From: Marinobacter sp. Arc7-DN-1
Lineage (GTDB): Bacteria; Pseudomonadota; Gammaproteobacteria; Pseudomonadales; Oleiphilaceae
Direction of reading: 5' to 3'
Length of the DNA stretch: 64,000 bases
Assembly (NCBI RefSeq): GCF_003441595.1
Contig: NZ_CP031848.1
Location: 4,154,001 to 4,218,000, forward strand
Of the stretch, positions 17,885-28,101 are shown piece by piece. The translations under genes and the position numbers were made by a program. The notes beneath the pieces are model-generated. The model saw only the letters and a program-made list of their open reading frames with translations. It had not been told where the DNA came from and made no database searches. The stretch's first letter is position 1, and each line of letters starts with the position of its first letter.

Positions 17885-18673
17885 CGGACTCTTGCCCGCT
17901 GGTCGCTTCCTGGCCGTTGGCTGCTTTTCAGGCTTGCCGGGCTCAGCGGGCTCCGGTTCCTCATAAGCCGCACGCAGTTCCTCTACCTGCCTTTCCTGTT
18001 CTTCCACAAAGTGCAGGGACATCTCGAAACTGTGGCGGGTGAACTCCAGTACCTTCTGGAAACCTTCGTCTGAAAGCGTGCGGGCATCGTCATGCCGGCG
18101 GAAGATATTGATGAACTCCCGCTCGCGCTCGAACTGCAGCGGCAGCCTTGCCAGACCCCAGTCATTCAGGAGCTGCCAGACCTCGGGGTTGTAGTTGCGC
18201 GTGGTGCGCATGATGAACGGAATGGGGTCGTTCCGGGCGATAAGGGCAGCAAGCCGGAGGATCAATTCGAACGAGAGGGTGGTGGTGCCGTTTTCAATGG
18301 CTTCCAGGACCGATTTGTCCCGGAGATTCAGGGCCTCGCTCATTTCCGACAGGGTCAGGCCGGCCACTTCCCGGATATCTTTCAGGGACTGACCAGCGGT
18401 TAGCATGGCCCGCAGCTGATCCTGGGAATTGATCAGGGCCCGGCCAACCCGACGGGAAGTGTCGGTGGCCTTGACCCCAAAACGAAGCGCCGAGCCGGTC
18501 AGGCTGGCCAGGCGGTCAATCAGGCCCTCTTGCGTTCGTTCCTGGGCCGCCGGTTTTTCAAGGCCGTCAACCTCTTCCAGAGAGCGCATGGCATGAAGTG
18601 CGTCCAGGAGCATGTCCCGAAGCATTCGCGCCTTTTGCCGGTTGTCCTGTCCGCCGTCGCCGTTTTCAGTCAT
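17873..18673 (-). CDS. helix-turn-helix (XRE-like) regulator of unknown function
   Basis: 266 residues. A helix-turn-helix of the Cro/CI type spans about residues 95-150 ([20 protein letters not shown], then '[27 protein letters not shown]'). The rest is helical, and the C-terminus is a Pro/Lys-rich tail. I do not know its target. It follows prc by 25 bp and is probably co-transcribed with it. The ATG at 18673 was chosen over an upstream in-frame ATG at 18724, which lies inside prc. Confidence 0.75.
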   Translation of the reverse strand: MTENGDGGQDNRQKARMLRDMLLDALHAMRSLEEVDGLEKPAAQERTQEGLIDRLASLTGSALRFGVKATDTSRRVGRALINSQDQLRAMLTAGQSLKDIREVAGLTLSEMSEALNLRDKSVLEAIENGTTTLSFELILRLAALIARNDPIPFIMRTTRNYNPEVWQLLNDWGLARLPLQFEREREFINIFRRHDDARTLSDEGFQKVLEFTRHSFEMSLHFVEEQERQVEELRAAYEEPEPAEPGKPEKQPTARKRPAGKSPSAK

Positions 18674-18698
18674 GGGAGCTGGTGGCTTCTGCTGCCAC

Positions 18699-20870
18699 TT
18701 ATCTGGCCGGAGCCTGGGCCGCAAACTGCTGTGGGGTCAGAATAGAAGCCATGCGGCTATCCAGATCCAGCATGTCCGCCATGATGTGTCCACCTTCCCG
18801 AATGACGAAATCGAGTTCTTCATCGGTTGAGTTCAGGTCCGCAGCCTGCTGGTCCTGCCAGTCTTCGAGATCGTCCAGCGAATCGAACGGCTGCTCTCCT
18901 TTGAGCTCCCGGCGGGCATTGGCAATCGCCAGGCGGGTGCGCTCAACCTGCTTGTGCTGCTCGCGGCGTTCTTCCTGATTAAGGCTGACGCTGTCTGTCG
19001 CCCGCTGTTCGGCCAGGAAGTCGATTTCCTGTTGCAAAAGACTGAACTCGGGGCTTGTCGAGAAGCGCTCCTCATGACGCTTGCGAAGCTCATCAATAAT
19101 TCCGCTGAAATCGTAGTAGCGGGTGTGAGGCACGGCCTCAATCTGGTCCCAGGGAAGGGCATGATCAAGGGCGTCTTCACCGATCCGGGTCTTGTCGATG
19201 CGGGACGGAATCTCGATATCCGGGATAACTCCCTTGTGCTGGGTCGAACCGCCGGATACCCGGTAGAACTTCGACTGGGTAATCTTGAGCTGGCCATGGT
19301 TCAGCGGGCGAACGGCCTGCACTGTCCCCTTGCCGAAAGTCTGCGAGCCGACGACCAGCCCACGGCCATAGTCCTGAATGGCCCCTGCGAAGATCTCGGA
19401 GGCGGACGCACTCATGCGGTTGGTCAGGACCACCAGAGGGCCGTCATAAGCAACGGACGGATCGTCATCGTTGAGCACCTGCACGTCGTTGTTGGCGTTG
19501 CGGATCTGCACGGTTGGGCCTTTGTCGATAAACAGGCCGACCAGGTCATTGGCCTCATGCAGGGCGCCACCGCCGTTATTGCGCAGGTCAATCACCAGCC
19601 CGTCGACGCTTTCCGCCTGCAGCTCGGCAATCAGCTTGCGAACATCCCGGGTCGTGCTCTTGTAGTTGGGGTCACCGGCCTGCATGGCCTGGAAGTCAGC
19701 GTAGAAGGTAGGGATCGTGACAACGCCAATGGTGTATTCCTTGCCGCCCCGCTCCAGTTGGAGAGTGTCTTTGCTGGCGCTTTGCTCTTCCAGTTTCACC
19801 TCATCCCGTTTGATGGCGATGGTTTTGGTCATGGTTTCATCAGAGGCGGTGGCCGGAATAACTTCCAGGGTCACGGTTGAGTTCCTTGGGCCGCGGATCA
19901 GGTCCACGACTTCATCAAGGCGCCAGCCAATGACATTCACGGGTTTTTCATCTTCCTGGGACACCGCGACGATCCGGTCTGCCGGTTGCAACTGGCCCTG
20001 CTTGGACGCCGGCCCGCCGGGAACCAGCCGGACCACCTTGGTGTATTCGTTGTCTGACTGCAGAACCGCACCGATCCCTTCGAGAGAAAGGCTCATGTTG
20101 ATGTTGAAGTTTTCGGATGTGCGCGGCGAAAAATAAGAGGTGTGTGGATCCCACATGCCGGTAAACGCGTTCATGTAGGCCTGAAACGCATCCTCACTGC
20201 GGGCCTGGTAGGCGCGTTTTAGCTGACCTTCGTAGCGACGAAGCAGCGTTTCTTTAATAGCATCGTCCTCGGTGCCACTGAGTCGTTGTGCCAGGACGGC
20301 GTTCTTGATTCGCTTGCGCCAGAGTTCGTCCAGGGCCCGGGCATCAGGTACCCAGTCCGTTTCTGAGCGATCGACGAGAATGCGCTCGTTTTCCGAGAAA
20401 TCCAGATTGTTGATGCCATTGTCGATCACGCTAATGGCAAACTGCAGTCGCTCAATGATGCGCTGCTGGACCAGATTGTAGATATCGAAGCCGGGCTGTA
20501 ACTGGCCGGTTTTCAGGGCTGAACCCAACTGACCTTTTATCCGGTCGAACTTCTGTATGTCCCCTTTGGTGAGGTAGATTCGCTGGCCGTCCAGATAAGC
20601 CAGATAGGCATCAAACACATCGCCGGACAGCTTGTCGCTGATGCCCAGATTGCGGAAATGGGTAAACTGCAGCTGGCGGGCAATCAGGATGTTTGCCCGT
20701 GCCTGCTCGATAGTGGGCGCGACCGGCTCGTAGATCGACGGAGAGTCGACTTTGGCCTGCAGTCCCAGTGGCGTCGAGAGTAGCAGCGCAACCGTGACTG
20801 CCTTGCATACTCCTGTCCGGATGTTCTGTGCCGGAGAGCGACGGGCCATAATTCTTTCCGCAATGGTCAT
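18699..20870 (-). CDS. prc: tail-specific (C-terminal processing) periplasmic protease Prc
   Basis: 723 residues, normal for Tsp/Prc. Order: signal peptide (ends near GLQA), N-terminal helical domain, PDZ domain (about 225-330; 'LSLEGIGAVLQSDNEYTKV'), the S41 protease core and a C-terminal DUF3340-like domain. The catalytic Ser is in RMSASASEIFAGA and the Lys in SQTFGKGTVQ. It degrades misfolded or SsrA-tagged periplasmic proteins and trims lipoprotein and cell-wall enzymes. The ATG at 20870 was chosen; an upstream in-frame ATG would add 37 unrelated residues. The 247-bp gap to fadJ holds its promoter region and the fadJ terminator. Confidence 0.95.
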   Translation of the reverse strand: MTIAERIMARRSPAQNIRTGVCKAVTVALLLSTPLGLQAKVDSPSIYEPVAPTIEQARANILIARQLQFTHFRNLGISDKLSGDVFDAYLAYLDGQRIYLTKGDIQKFDRIKGQLGSALKTGQLQPGFDIYNLVQQRIIERLQFAISVIDNGINNLDFSENERILVDRSETDWVPDARALDELWRKRIKNAVLAQRLSGTEDDAIKETLLRRYEGQLKRAYQARSEDAFQAYMNAFTGMWDPHTSYFSPRTSENFNINMSLSLEGIGAVLQSDNEYTKVVRLVPGGPASKQGQLQPADRIVAVSQEDEKPVNVIGWRLDEVVDLIRGPRNSTVTLEVIPATASDETMTKTIAIKRDEVKLEEQSASKDTLQLERGGKEYTIGVVTIPTFYADFQAMQAGDPNYKSTTRDVRKLIAELQAESVDGLVIDLRNNGGGALHEANDLVGLFIDKGPTVQIRNANNDVQVLNDDDPSVAYDGPLVVLTNRMSASASEIFAGAIQDYGRGLVVGSQTFGKGTVQAVRPLNHGQLKITQSKFYRVSGGSTQHKGVIPDIEIPSRIDKTRIGEDALDHALPWDQIEAVPHTRYYDFSGIIDELRKRHEERFSTSPEFSLLQQEIDFLAEQRATDSVSLNQEERREQHKQVERTRLAIANARRELKGEQPFDSLDDLEDWQDQQAADLNSTDEELDFVIREGGHIMADMLDLDSRMASILTPQQFAAQAPAR

Positions 20871-21078
20871 AAATGTATACCTGACGGTGTTGGGCAGAAA
20901 AGCACAGTAAAGACGCTTGCCTGACCGTGAGCGAATAAATTTATTGTAGGCAAGCGCTACACCCGTTGCCATAGGCAGCACGTATCGGTTCGTGACAATC
21001 TGTCCATGAAGCCGGCAGGTTAGTAACCGGAAAGCCTTTGGCGGTGCGCAGAAAGCAGAGAAATCTCGCAGTGAGAAT

Positions 21079-21108
21079 GCCGGGAGGCGCTGTCATCCTC
21101 CTCCCGGC
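21079..21108 (-). terminator. hairpin behind the fadJ-like gene
   Basis: GCCGGGAGG (21079-21087) pairs with CCTCCCGGC (21100-21108), 10 bp past the fadJ stop. The strong 9-bp GC stem suggests termination of the thiolase-fadJ operon, although the T-tract after it on the minus strand is weak. Confidence 0.5.
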
Positions 21109-21117
21109 GCGGTGGCC

Positions 21118-23268
21118 TCAGGCGAAGGGTGAGTTGCTCTCGGCTCTCTCCAGTAGCAGTCTGGGTGGAGCAAAGCGCTCGCCATAAACGCTGGCAAGCT
21201 CTGTCGCCCGCTCTGTGAACGCTCTCACGCCATACTGATTAATGAATTGTAGGGTGCCACCAGTCCAGGGCGCATAGCCAATCCCGAAAATACTGCCGAT
21301 GTTGGCGTCTTCCACCGTACGCAGAACACCTTCTTCCAGGCAACGGACGGTTTCAATGGCCTGGATGAATAGGATCCGGTCCTTCAGTTCCTGCAGTCTG
21401 ACATTTCGGGCCTTCCGCGTATCCACGAACAGGTTCTCCAGCTCTGGCCACAAGTGTTTTTTGCCGTTGGCGGGGTAGTCGTAGAATCCGGCGCCTGCTG
21501 CTTTGCCTTTGCGGCCATGCTCGTTAACCATCGCATCAATCACCGCTTCCGCCGGGTGGACGTTCCAGGTGCCCCCTGCGGTTTCGGTGTCTTTTTTGCT
21601 CTGGTTCCGGATGTGCTGCATCAGGGTCATACTGACTTCATCGGATATCGCCAGCGGCCCCACAGGCATGCCCGCCAGTAGCCCGGCGTTTTCGATGCTG
21701 GAAGGGTGAATGCCCTCGCCGAGCATGCAGATACCCTCGTTAACGAAGGTGCCGAATACCCGGGAGGTGAAGAAGCCCCGACTGTCGTTCACCACCACCG
21801 GGATCTTGCCAATCTGCTGCACGTAATCGAATGAGCGCGCCAAGGTTTCATCGGAGGTTTGTTCGCCAACGATGATTTCCACCAGCTGCATTTTGTCGAC
21901 TGGGGAGAAGAAGTGCAGGCCGATAAAGTTCTCAGGCTTTGTCGAAGCTCCTGCGAGCTGGGTAATGGGTATGGTGGAGGTGTTGGAGGCAAAGATGCCA
22001 TTGTTCACCAGCCAGGGCTCCGCCTCCTGTGTTACCCTGGCCTTCAGTTCGCTGTCCTCGAACACGGCCTCAATCACCAGATCGCAGCCTTCCAGATCTT
22101 CAGCGGAGTCGGTGGCCTTGATGCGGCCGAGAATGTCGGCTTTCTGTCCATCGGTCATCCGGCCACGGCTGACTTTCCTGGCCAGCAGATTCTCCGAATA
22201 ACTTTTACCTTTCTCGGCGTTTTCCATCGAGACGTCTTTAAGAACCACCTCAATACCGCGGGAGGCCGTAGAGTAGGCGATACCTGCTCCCATCATGCCT
22301 GCACCGAGCACACCCACCTTGCGGAAGGTTTCCTTTTCAACGCCGTCGGGGCGGCTGCCCCCAGCCTTGATGGCGTTCAGTTGGAACCAGAAGGTCCCGG
22401 TCATGTTCTTGGCGACCTGGCCAATCACCAGCTCGGCAAAATACCGGGTTTCGATCAGGCTGCCATTATCGAAATCCACCTGGGCGCCTTCCACTGCGGC
22501 GGAGAGTATGCGCTCCGGCGCGGGGTAGCAGCCTTTGGTTTTCTGTTTCAGCATGGCCGGGGCAATGGCCAGCTTCTGGGCCATGGCGGGGTGATGGGGG
22601 GCGCCGCCTGGGATTTTGAAGCCTTTCTGGTCCCAGGGTTGCTGACACTTGGGATGGGCGTCGATAAAGGCACGGGCCTTGGCGATCATGCCCTCGTAGG
22701 AATCCGCCAACTCATCGACAATGCCGGCTTTCAGGGCGGCTTTCGGGTTTAACTTCTTGCCTTCCATCAGGTACGGGAAGGCAGCCTCAAGGCCAATCAT
22801 CCGCGGAAGCCGCTGGGTGCCGCCACCTCCGGGCAGCAGCCCCAGGGTCACTTCCGGCAGGCCCAGCTGGATGCTGTCATCGTTAATGGCAACACGGTGA
22901 TGGCAGGCCAGGGCGATCTCGAGCCCGCCGCCAAGGGCGGTGCCGTTGATGGCGGCGACCACCGGCTTGCCGCTGGTTTCCAGGAAGCGCATATCGGCTT
23001 TCAGGCCGTTGACCATATCCTCAAAGGTCTTGGCGTCTTCCCGGGTGACCTTGTGAAGTTCTTTCAGGTCACCGCCGGCAAAAAAGGTTTTCTTGGCCGA
23101 GGCAATGATCACGCCCCGGATGTTGTCCAGGTCGCCTTTGACCTTCGCGGTGGTTTCCGAGAGGGCTTCCCGGAAGACGGCATTCATGGTGTTGGCGGAC
23201 TGGCCAGGCAGGTCGATGGTGAGGGTCAGGATCTGGTCTGAATCCAGTTCATAACGGATGGCACTCAT
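21118..23268 (-). CDS. fadJ: FadJ-like enoyl-CoA hydratase / 3-hydroxyacyl-CoA dehydrogenase
   Basis: 716 residues, the two-activity beta-oxidation subunit. The crotonase domain (about 1-190) has GTALGGGLEIALACHHRVA and LPEVTLGLLPGGGG, with the hydratase Glu. The NAD-binding dehydrogenase part starts near residue 318 with KVGVLGAGMMGAGIAY and has SNTSTIPITQLA and GLHFFSP. It acts on (S)-3-hydroxyacyl-CoA. It is 30 bp downstream of the thiolase, the pair forming a full hydration-oxidation-thiolysis module. FadJ/FadB assignment rests on general similarity. Confidence 0.9.
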   Translation of the reverse strand: MSAIRYELDSDQILTLTIDLPGQSANTMNAVFREALSETTAKVKGDLDNIRGVIIASAKKTFFAGGDLKELHKVTREDAKTFEDMVNGLKADMRFLETSGKPVVAAINGTALGGGLEIALACHHRVAINDDSIQLGLPEVTLGLLPGGGGTQRLPRMIGLEAAFPYLMEGKKLNPKAALKAGIVDELADSYEGMIAKARAFIDAHPKCQQPWDQKGFKIPGGAPHHPAMAQKLAIAPAMLKQKTKGCYPAPERILSAAVEGAQVDFDNGSLIETRYFAELVIGQVAKNMTGTFWFQLNAIKAGGSRPDGVEKETFRKVGVLGAGMMGAGIAYSTASRGIEVVLKDVSMENAEKGKSYSENLLARKVSRGRMTDGQKADILGRIKATDSAEDLEGCDLVIEAVFEDSELKARVTQEAEPWLVNNGIFASNTSTIPITQLAGASTKPENFIGLHFFSPVDKMQLVEIIVGEQTSDETLARSFDYVQQIGKIPVVVNDSRGFFTSRVFGTFVNEGICMLGEGIHPSSIENAGLLAGMPVGPLAISDEVSMTLMQHIRNQSKKDTETAGGTWNVHPAEAVIDAMVNEHGRKGKAAGAGFYDYPANGKKHLWPELENLFVDTRKARNVRLQELKDRILFIQAIETVRCLEEGVLRTVEDANIGSIFGIGYAPWTGGTLQFINQYGVRAFTERATELASVYGERFAPPRLLLERAESNSPFA

Positions 23269-23298
23269 AATCGGTTCTCCTTAAAAAAGTGGACGGGT

Positions 23299-24507
<1,209 letters not shown>

Positions 24508-24695
24508 TGCTTGTCCTCTGGCCATGTTGTTTTCGGGATTGATTTATCGATAACACAACCATAGCCGGTTGCAGCTGTGGGGTGTAGTGACGCGGTCTGC
24601 CAATCGCATTGGCGAAATTGCTCATGCACCATGACAAGCCGCGGTGTGGCTTCTATGGTGTTAAGAACCGCAGATGAATTCAGGAGGCGTTTGCC

Positions 24696-24959
24696 ATGTC
24701 TCTGCGAGATGCAATCGACAATTTCTACGAACGGTTGGTGGTGGATGCGATTGACGCGACCCGTGAGGAGTCCGATACCGCAGATTATCTGACCGACGTC
24801 ATGTGTGTGGCGCTAAACCGCCTGCCCACGCGCTATTACCGCCACTCCATCGATATGATGTTCTATCTGGCGGATGAAGAGCTGAAGGAAATGAAACAAA
24901 AATCCCTGGCCGCCGTGAAAGACGCCAGGGAATTTGTCCGGGAGCACCAGCGGCAGTGA
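24696..24959 (+). CDS. ComFB-like small protein
   Basis: 87 residues behind a clear AGGAGG site. The pattern 'DAIDNFYERLVVDAI...VMCVALNRLPTRYYR' matches what I recall of the late competence protein ComFB family; in cyanobacteria members bind cyclic di-GMP. No membrane segment. It stands alone between the divergent thiolase operon and the convergent DUF349 gene, ending 13 bp from that gene's stop. Function here is unknown. Confidence 0.75.
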   Translation: MSLRDAIDNFYERLVVDAIDATREESDTADYLTDVMCVALNRLPTRYYRHSIDMMFYLADEELKEMKQKSLAAVKDAREFVREHQRQ

Positions 24960-24972
24960 CCCGCTTATCTGC

Positions 24973-27438
24973 TCAGGAGTTGATCAGGTTGGAAAGTGCA
25001 CCATTCAGGCGCTCTGCCAGTTCGCGATTCGCGGCCTCGCCGGTCGCGCCCAGGCACCAGTTCGCTACCAGCTTTTCCACGTCCCTGAGTTGATCGCCGC
25101 TGGTATCCGGGGACCCCATTCCGTCGGCCAGGCGCTGCACCTGGATTTCCATCCGGCGTTGCTGATCCGAATCCGGTGACGGCACGCCGCACAGGATTTC
25201 GGCGCGGATCACCAGCTCAGCCGGATCCTGACCATCTGAAGCGTCTGCCAGTTCAGACCAGTGCTCCGGGGCCGCATCGATCACAGCCTCACCGGTCGCA
25301 GCTGCGAGCACAAGCGACCGCCAGGACGTCATTTTTGACTGCAATTGCAGGCCTGACAGAATCTGGGCCAGGCGCTGTTTTTCCTGCTGAACCTGCTCCC
25401 TGACACCCTTTGAAAGGGCAGCGGCATCAATTTCCCGGAGGGCGGAGAGCGCTGCCATTATTGCCTCCTCGTCGCTGTCGCCAGTCACCCCGGACGATTG
25501 CTGCAGGCTGGCTTTCGCAGCCTCGTCAGCGGCACGGTAAGCCTGTTGCTGTTCGCTGCGTTCGGTATCCCGGCGGGCGAATATCTGATCGCAGGCCTTG
25601 CGGAAGGCCTGCCAGAGTTTGCGGTCTTCCCGGTGACGGGTAATGCCAATGGCTTGCCAGTCAGTTTGCAGTGCCTTGGCTTTATTCATGGCATCCTGCA
25701 GAGGTTCGTGATCCACCAGCGCCTGGGCTGTCTGGACGATCTCCTGTTTCAGGCCCTCGTTTTTACGGCGCTCCTCATCCAGCGGCGCTTCCAGTCTTTT
25801 AAGCAGATCATCGAACCGCTTCTGAACCTGCCGGTTGTCCCGGAACTCCACCGGCCAGGCTTCCTTCCATTCCTGGCGGGCGGTCTGGTGAATGCGTTCG
25901 GTGGCTTTCCAGTCGATGGAAGACCAGTCGGCATTGTCCAGGAAGGTTTCCAGTTGCTCGCAAATGGCGGATCGCTTCTCCAGATTCGCCTGCTTCAACC
26001 CGGATTTTGCGGAGAAATACGCTTTGCAGGGTTCGTAGGCTTTGTCCGAAGCGGCTTTGAAACGGGACCAGAGGCTTCGGTCTGAAGATCCGCCCAGATC
26101 CCGCCATTCGTTCTGCAATTCCTTGATCCGCTCCGCCTTGGCTTCCGGGTCCATGGGCTGGTCGGCCAGGTATTCCATCTGCTCACACAGGGCAATCTGC
26201 TTTGGCTCTGTGGCAAAGCCCTGCCAGTCGGTAAGCTCTCTCAGTTGTCCGGTCAGAAGCTGCATCCGGGCCTGGAAGGGTTTGCCATGGCGATGGTCAA
26301 GGTCCCTCAGGTGCTGCTGGGCCGTCTTGAACAGTTGTTTCGATTCTTTGAGCTGTTTTGCCTCAAGGGCCTCTTCCAATTGTTGCAGATCGGTGTGCAG
26401 GCGAGCCGCCAGGGCTTTTTGTCGTTCCTGATCCGCCGGCGCTTCAACGGGGGATTTGCGCTTTCCAGCCAGCTTGCGAAGTGGCTCAAGCAGTGCCGGA
26501 CTGGGATAGCCTTCCGGCCAACGGATTTCCTGGATCAGTGTTTTTGCCTGGGCGCGCTGATCCTCGGATGTGTCCTGCTTGCTGTCGAGGGCCGCGCTTA
26601 GCTCGGCAATCGTTTCCCGCTCCTGGTTGATGCGCCTCACCGCACTCAGATAGTTGCGCAGGGCGAGCATGGCGGTCTCGTAAGTTTTCTGCTCCTGCTT
26701 TTCGACGGCGGTATCCCGGGTTGCCTCAAGCCACCGGTTTTCCTGGGTCTTCTGCAAGGCATCCAGGGACGCTTGTGAGGGCAGGGTCTGCGGCGACTGC
26801 GCCTTGAGATCATCCAGAGTGCTGGTTAGCATGTTCAGGGTTTCCCGGCGCTGCAATGTCTGCTCGCGCTGGCGTTTTTCGTCCTCGGCAGCAGACTGGA
26901 TGGCCGCTATCCTCTCCTTGCACCGATGAACCGCCTCCAGGAAAGTCTGGGCCTGTTCGGGGGAGGCGTGAGTTTCCACCTCTGACCATTGTTTCAACAA
27001 GGAATCCAGCCGGGCTTCGTAGAGTTTGGTATCGTCACTCTGTGCCTGATTCCGGGCGTGGCTGATGAGCGTGGCAATGGTCTGGGTGATACCTTCCTGG
27101 CGGGCCTGTTCCTCCCGCAGTTTCTGGAGCGTCAGTTTGACGGTCTGATACACCCCTTTGTCTTTGCTCTTGGCCCGCTTCTGAACCTGTTGCAGGCGGC
27201 TTTCTTCGGTCAACCGGCTGGCGGCAGTCTGGCGGATATCAGCCGTTGCGCCCTCAATCGCGATTTTTGCCAGGACATCCTGTGACGGGGAGCCTTCCAT
27301 CGTTCTGAGCTGCTCCTCTCTCTGGCTGGCCCGCGTGTCTTCCTGCCCGACCGGGGCAGGTTGGGGGGCTTTCCGGCTTTTCGGGGCAGCATCGGGTGTC
27401 TTGCGGGATCTGAACAGTTTCTGGATGAACGCGGCCAT
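24973..27438 (-). CDS. DUF349 coiled-coil protein
   Basis: 821 residues, very rich in Gln, Glu, Ala and Arg and largely helical coiled coil. Two to three DUF349 repeats are visible, with cores such as NEWRDLGGSSDRSLWSRFKA and, further on, 'DWQAIGITRHREDRKLWQAFRKACDQIF'. The function of DUF349 proteins is not established. The ATG at 27438 begins a basic 'AAFIQKLFRSRK' N-terminus common in the group; the open frame continues upstream into recX on the other strand but that is a shadow. Divergent from recX. Confidence 0.88.
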   Translation of the reverse strand: MAAFIQKLFRSRKTPDAAPKSRKAPQPAPVGQEDTRASQREEQLRTMEGSPSQDVLAKIAIEGATADIRQTAASRLTEESRLQQVQKRAKSKDKGVYQTVKLTLQKLREEQARQEGITQTIATLISHARNQAQSDDTKLYEARLDSLLKQWSEVETHASPEQAQTFLEAVHRCKERIAAIQSAAEDEKRQREQTLQRRETLNMLTSTLDDLKAQSPQTLPSQASLDALQKTQENRWLEATRDTAVEKQEQKTYETAMLALRNYLSAVRRINQERETIAELSAALDSKQDTSEDQRAQAKTLIQEIRWPEGYPSPALLEPLRKLAGKRKSPVEAPADQERQKALAARLHTDLQQLEEALEAKQLKESKQLFKTAQQHLRDLDHRHGKPFQARMQLLTGQLRELTDWQGFATEPKQIALCEQMEYLADQPMDPEAKAERIKELQNEWRDLGGSSDRSLWSRFKAASDKAYEPCKAYFSAKSGLKQANLEKRSAICEQLETFLDNADWSSIDWKATERIHQTARQEWKEAWPVEFRDNRQVQKRFDDLLKRLEAPLDEERRKNEGLKQEIVQTAQALVDHEPLQDAMNKAKALQTDWQAIGITRHREDRKLWQAFRKACDQIFARRDTERSEQQQAYRAADEAAKASLQQSSGVTGDSDEEAIMAALSALREIDAAALSKGVREQVQQEKQRLAQILSGLQLQSKMTSWRSLVLAAATGEAVIDAAPEHWSELADASDGQDPAELVIRAEILCGVPSPDSDQQRRMEIQVQRLADGMGSPDTSGDQLRDVEKLVANWCLGATGEAANRELAERLNGALSNLINS

Positions 27439-27612
27439 AAGAGTATCCTTTGGTATTGAAACCAGTTCACGGTGTCGGGCAAAGTTAAGCCGCCACCGGC
27501 CATCGGCGCCCGGGTTCGGATGCCGGGTAGTTTCACCGGCCAGTCTGTCTGGCCAGCTGGAGAAATTCGCGGCTAGTCTAGCGTTTTGTATGCGTATGCG
27601 GAAAGGGTCTGT

Positions 27613-28083
27613 ATGGCAAAACAGGAAAATCAGGACGATCAGGAATACAAGGCTCGGGCAACGGCCCTCAGGTTGCTGGCCAGGCGGGAGCACAGCCGTC
27701 TGGAATTGAACCTGAAACTCCGCCAGAGGAAAGTCCCGGGCGACGTTATCGAGGCTGTGCTCGACGAATACGAGAGTGAAGGCTGGCTCGACAATAACCG
27801 CTTTGCCGATGTCTATGCCCGCCAGCGAATGGACCTTGGCTATGGGCCCTTGCGAATTCTTGGGGAACTCCAGCAACGCGGGGTTCACCGCAGCCCGGTA
27901 TGCCTGGATGACATGGCAGAGGAGGACTGGTGTCAGAAGGCCATCGATCTCAGGGAGAAGCGGTTTGGTCTGGCGGATCTCAGTGAAGACTGGGACGAGA
28001 AGCTTCGCCAGGCACGTTTTCTTAACCGGCGCGGGTTTTCGGCCAGTCAAGTGGAGAGAGCTCTGGAGGCCCGTTCACAGTAG
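27613..28083 (+). CDS. recX: regulatory protein RecX
   Basis: 156 residues. Three-helix RecX repeats are visible: 'ALRLLARREHSRLELNLKLRQR', 'VLDEYESEGWLDNNRFADVYARQRM' and the C-terminal 'FLNRRGFSASQVERAL'. RecX caps RecA filaments and restrains recombination. It usually follows recA; here it stands alone between the DUF349 gene and mltF, and recA is not in the window. An upstream in-frame ATG at 27586 would add nine residues. Confidence 0.9.
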   Translation: MAKQENQDDQEYKARATALRLLARREHSRLELNLKLRQRKVPGDVIEAVLDEYESEGWLDNNRFADVYARQRMDLGYGPLRILGELQQRGVHRSPVCLDDMAEEDWCQKAIDLREKRFGLADLSEDWDEKLRQARFLNRRGFSASQVERALEARSQ

Positions 28084-28101
28084 CCGTTTGCAGTCGATGA
28101 C

